A stretch of DNA of 7,623 bases from an uncultured Oxalobacteraceae bacterium (lineage in GTDB: Bacteria > Pseudomonadota > Gammaproteobacteria > Burkholderiales > Burkholderiaceae_D): NCBI GenBank assembly GCA_937996605.1, contig CALKVB010000569.1, positions 1 to 7,623 of the forward strand, in the 5' to 3' direction. A program made the position numbers and the translations under genes. The notes under the pieces were generated by a model. It saw only the letters and a program-made list of their open reading frames with translations. It had not been told where the DNA came from and did not search any database. Positions 5,020 to 7,623 of this stretch are shown here, piece after piece; within the stretch, counting starts at the first letter, position 1; each line of letters starts with the position of its first letter.

Positions 5020-5181
5020 TCAAGTGTCAGCTTGCTCTTCGCGTAGAGCCTCCTCAAAACGCTCCTGCGTTTTGGCTTCGTCGCGCTCACCAAACGCATA
5101 GTTTGCCTCTAACCACATGACATTGATGATGGCAAGAGCAAGCGCCAAGCCTATGCCCAGTATCCAGTTAAAGTACCACAT
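5020..5181 (-). CDS. cydX: Cytochrome bd oxidase small subunit CydX (YbgT family)
   Basis: The 53-residue protein begins MWYFNWILGIGLALALAIIN, matching the conserved CydX opening MWYFxWILG. It has one membrane helix (about 4-26) and then a charged tail rich in Glu, Asp, Arg and Lys. In E. coli CydX binds beside CydA and stabilises the haem site of cytochrome bd-I. The start at 5181 is set by the family motif and by AGGGAG (5188-5193 on the plus strand), seven bases upstream; that site overlaps the cydB stop codon, and the genes are 10 bp apart. A longer in-frame extension into cydB has no support. At 53 residues it is longer than E. coli CydX (37), the excess being the hydrophilic tail. Confidence 0.93.
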   Translation of the reverse strand: MWYFNWILGIGLALALAIINVMWLEANYAFGERDEAKTQERFEEALREEQADT

Positions 5182-5191
5182 AGTTTTCTCC

Positions 5192-6331
5192 CTAATAGGC
5201 TGAGTGTTGATGACCTGCGATATGCTGGGCATCGACCTTGCCGCGCATGACACGATAGATCCAAGCGGTGTACATCATGATGATGGGCAAGAAAAAGACG
5301 ACCACCCAAAACATAATGCCTAAACTTTTATGACTTGCGACCACATCCCAAGCAGTTAAGCTGCTGTTCGGTTGAAGTGACGATGGCATCACAAATGGAA
5401 ACATCGCAACACCAGCGGTGAGAATGATGGCTGCTACGCTGGTGCCCGTGGCGATAAAGGCCAAAGTTGAGTGTAGTCGATGGGTGAACACTATACTGAG
5501 AAGTACTGCGGCTATCGCCGAGGCGGGGATCAAGTATAGTGCAGGATATTGTTGGAAATTGCTGAGCCAGGCACCATTGACACGCTCTACCGTTTTTGCA
5601 ATCGGCATAAATGCGGTATTTGGATCAGGCATGCTTGTGATGTGATAGCCCTGAACCTGTGTTGCGATCATCCAGCCGCCGACCATAAAACACACAATGC
5701 TTATAGTCGCACTCATCTTCAAAGCGGTTCTTGCGCGGGCCACAATTGCCGCGTCGGTTTTGCAGAGGAGGAAGGCGGCGCCATGCATGCACAACATTGC
5801 TACACTCAAGATGCCTGATAATAGTCCGAAAGGATTGAGTAGATCAAAAAATCCACCTTCATAGGTTAGACGCATGTCACCGTCGTAACGGAAGGGAACG
5901 CCTTGCAATAGATTGCCGAAGGCGATGCCAAAAATAAGTGGTGGGACGAAGCCGCCAACAAACAGTAGCCAATCCCAAGTAGATCGCCAGCGCGGATCAG
6001 CTAATTTACTGCGATAGTCAAACCCCACAGGTCTGAAGAACAGCGCAAATAGCAGCAGCATTAAAGCGATATAGAAGCCAGAGAATGCTGCCGCGTAGGC
6101 TAAGGGCCAAGCCGCGAACAAAGCCCCACCCGCGGTGATGAACCAGGTTTGATTGCCTTCCCAAGTTGGGCCAACGCTATTGAGCATGATGCGTCGTTCT
6201 ATATCGGTTTTGCCAATAATGGGTAGAAGCATTCCCACTCCAAAATCGAATCCATCCATCAGGGCAAAGCCTATTAATAAAATACCGACGAAGCACCACC
6301 AAATTATTTTGAGCGTGAGATAGTCAAACAT
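5192..6331 (-). CDS. cydB: Cytochrome bd ubiquinol oxidase subunit II
   Basis: The protein has 379 residues, the same length as E. coli CydB, and aligns from the first residue (MFDYLTLKIIWW) to the last (HSAY against HSLY). Family motifs include DGFDFGVG (26-33), PTWEGNQTWF (55-64), ITAGGALFAAWP (65-76), FFRPVGFDYRSK, AFGNLLQGVPF and MFPFVMPSS. It is a multi-helix inner-membrane protein that pairs with CydA and supplies a proton path; Trp57, Glu58 and Trp63 occupy the positions of E. coli Trp57, Asp58 and Trp63. The E. coli His-Trp-Asp here reads Thr-Trp-Glu, a change that keeps the acid. The start lies nine bases after the cydA stop, and AAGGA overlaps that stop. Second gene of the cydABX operon. 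Confidence 0.97.
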   Translation of the reverse strand: MFDYLTLKIIWWCFVGILLIGFALMDGFDFGVGMLLPIIGKTDIERRIMLNSVGPTWEGNQTWFITAGGALFAAWPLAYAAAFSGFYIALMLLLFALFFRPVGFDYRSKLADPRWRSTWDWLLFVGGFVPPLIFGIAFGNLLQGVPFRYDGDMRLTYEGGFFDLLNPFGLLSGILSVAMLCMHGAAFLLCKTDAAIVARARTALKMSATISIVCFMVGGWMIATQVQGYHITSMPDPNTAFMPIAKTVERVNGAWLSNFQQYPALYLIPASAIAAVLLSIVFTHRLHSTLAFIATGTSVAAIILTAGVAMFPFVMPSSLQPNSSLTAWDVVASHKSLGIMFWVVVFFLPIIMMYTAWIYRVMRGKVDAQHIAGHQHSAY

Positions 6332-6340
6332 GATGTGTCC

Positions 6341-7623
6341 TTATGCACTTAACTTGTGTTCGGTTTCAAAGTGATACTTGCCGGTATGCAGTGCGCTAGG
6401 TCCTAAGCGCGCATATTTGATGATGAGATAGAGTTCCACAATTAAGAGCGCGGTATAGAACAGAATGAAACCCGTAAGACTAAACATGAGATCGTTGGCA
6501 CTTAAGGTTGATGCCGATAAATGGGTAGGTAGCACGCCGGCAATGGTCCATGGTTGGCGACCATATTCAGCCACTATCCAACCCGCTTCAATCGCGACCC
6601 ACGGCAGCGGAATGCTAAACAGAGCAAGCTTCAATAACCAACGTTGCTTCGCGAGGCGTTTGCGAATCAAGAAATAGAAGGAGGCGCTAAAGATAAATAA
6701 GAAGAGCACGCCTAGTCCCACCATGAGGCGGAAGCCAAAGAACAAAGGCGCCACTTTGGGAATTGAGTCGTGCATGGCTTGATCGATTTGCTGTGGTGTG
6801 GCATCGACGACTTTATCTGTGTATTTTTTGAGTAATAGACCGTAGCCTAAATCGACTTTCGCTTCTTTAAACTCATCCTTGACAGCTTGTAATGCTGCGC
6901 CTTCAAGTGTGTTGGATTTGAGTTGGGTCAGCAAGTCATACGCATGCATCCCCTTAATAATGCGTTCACGGTTTTCTTGTTTGAGGTCTTTAATCCCCGT
7001 TACTTGAGTATCGGTAGAGCGTGTAGCGATGACGCCCATTAGATAGGGGATTTTGACTGCGTAGTCTGTGTGTTCTTTTTTGTCGTTCGGTAAGCCAATC
7101 ACCGTAAAAGGTGCGGGCGCTGGTTCGGTATGCCATTCGGCTTCAATCGCCGCGAGTTTGACTTTGTTGACTTCACCCGCCGTATAGCCAGACTCATCAC
7201 CGAGGACTATCACCGATAAAGTTGAGGCAAGACCGAAGGCCGCAGCAATCGCGAACGAACGAATAGCAAAGCCGGTATCACGTGCCTTGAGAAGATAATA
7301 GGACGAGACGCCGAGTACAAACATCGAGGCAGCAACATAACCCGACGCCACGGTATGCACGAATTTTACTTGGGCGACGGGATTGAAAATCACGGCAGCG
7401 ATGCTGGTGAGCTCCATACGCATGGTTTCGTAATTGAACTCCGCGCCGACAGGATTATTCATCCAACCGTTGGCGATCAAAATCCACAGCGCCGACAGGT
7501 TGGTGCCCAGCGCCATCAGCATCGTCACCAGCAGGTGCTGCTTGCGCGACAGGCGGTCCCAGCCGAAGAAGAACAGGCCGATCATCGTCGATTCGAGAAA
7601 GAAGGCCATCAGCCCTTCGATGG
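6341..7623 (-). CDS. cydA: Cytochrome bd ubiquinol oxidase subunit I (5' end outside the window)
   Basis: The frame is open to the window edge. 426 complete codons are visible from IEGLMAFFLEST, and about 97 N-terminal residues are missing by comparison with E. coli CydA (522 aa). The enzyme oxidises quinol and reduces O2 to water at high affinity with haems b558, b595 and d. Visible residues include the two glutamates of IEGLMAFFLES (E. coli Glu99, Glu107), the haem b558 histidine in VKFVHTVASGY (equivalent to His186), the methionine in GFRLMVG (b558 ligand), the glutamate in AIEAGW (haem b595 region) and GRQPW (350-354 counted from the Met at 7609). The region between LGDESGY and DSIPKVAP contains the long Q-loop of the E. 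coli-like subfamily. The last ~135 bases (7486-7623) use almost only G/C-ending codons, unlike the rest of the gene. Operon order is cydA-cydB-cydX; the promoter is outside the window. Confidence 0.97.
   Translation of the reverse strand, partial: IEGLMAFFLESTMIGLFFFGWDRLSRKQHLLVTMLMALGTNLSALWILIANGWMNNPVGAEFNYETMRMELTSIAAVIFNPVAQVKFVHTVASGYVAASMFVLGVSSYYLLKARDTGFAIRSFAIAAAFGLASTLSVIVLGDESGYTAGEVNKVKLAAIEAEWHTEPAPAPFTVIGLPNDKKEHTDYAVKIPYLMGVIATRSTDTQVTGIKDLKQENRERIIKGMHAYDLLTQLKSNTLEGAALQAVKDEFKEAKVDLGYGLLLKKYTDKVVDATPQQIDQAMHDSIPKVAPLFFGFRLMVGLGVLFLFIFSASFYFLIRKRLAKQRWLLKLALFSIPLPWVAIEAGWIVAEYGRQPWTIAGVLPTHLSASTLSANDLMFSLTGFILFYTALLIVELYLIIKYARLGPSALHTGKYHFETEHKLSA

Noticed and set aside
5182..5253. 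24-residue N-terminal extension of CydX
   Set aside because: CydX proteins start MWYF, and a strong ribosome site lies directly before that ATG; the extension is the cydB 3' end read in another frame.
5418..5818. Plus-strand open frames of 75-89 residues inside cydB
   Set aside because: They lie antisense to a fully conserved cydB and have no recognisable features.

Overview
The window comes from a Proteobacterium of roughly 50% GC. The proteobacterial long-Q-loop cytochrome bd operon, the divergent LysR layout, the repeat style and the codon use together suggest a betaproteobacterium (Burkholderiales, perhaps Oxalobacteraceae such as Undibacterium). That placement is inference; nothing here fixes the genus.

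Left part (1-3264, + strand, with a divergent regulator on -). A LysR-type regulator, cut by the window edge, is divergent from a DUF1338-family protein (2-oxoadipate dioxygenase/decarboxylase, HglS/YdcJ type). Next, after about 500 bp, comes a D-2-hydroxyglutarate/D-lactate dehydrogenase-type FAD flavoprotein. Known HglS makes D-2-hydroxyglutarate from 2-oxoadipate, and enzymes of the flavoprotein's family oxidise D-2-hydroxyglutarate to 2-oxoglutarate. The two genes could therefore be consecutive steps at the end of lysine (2-aminoadipate) breakdown under the LysR regulator. The 515-bp gap between them holds three tandem ~100-bp imperfect palindromes with compensatory changes in their stems, a decayed fragment of a fourth, and a short dRS3-like ATTCCC-N8-GGGAAT palindrome.

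Middle part (3265-4965, + strand). A 13-bp tandem repeat and a GC-rich stem-loop containing a run of eight G precede an exported papain-fold (C1, bleomycin-hydrolase-like) cysteine peptidase with a complete catalytic set. A 70-residue lipoprotein with two further cysteines follows. A strong A/T-flanked hairpin at 4933-4965 works as a terminator on both strands and closes this block and the convergent cyd operon.

Right part (4966-7623, - strand). This is the 3' end of a cytochrome bd quinol oxidase operon, cydA (5' end outside the window), cydB and cydX, tightly packed, with the ribosome binding sites of cydB and cydX overlapping the preceding stop codons. The last ~135 bases, inside cydA, switch abruptly to high-GC codon use, suggesting recombination or an assembly join.

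Most of the window is ordinary metabolism. The points most worth following are the structured repeat cluster, the DUF1338-flavoprotein pairing, the exported peptidase/lipoprotein pair and the composition break in cydA.
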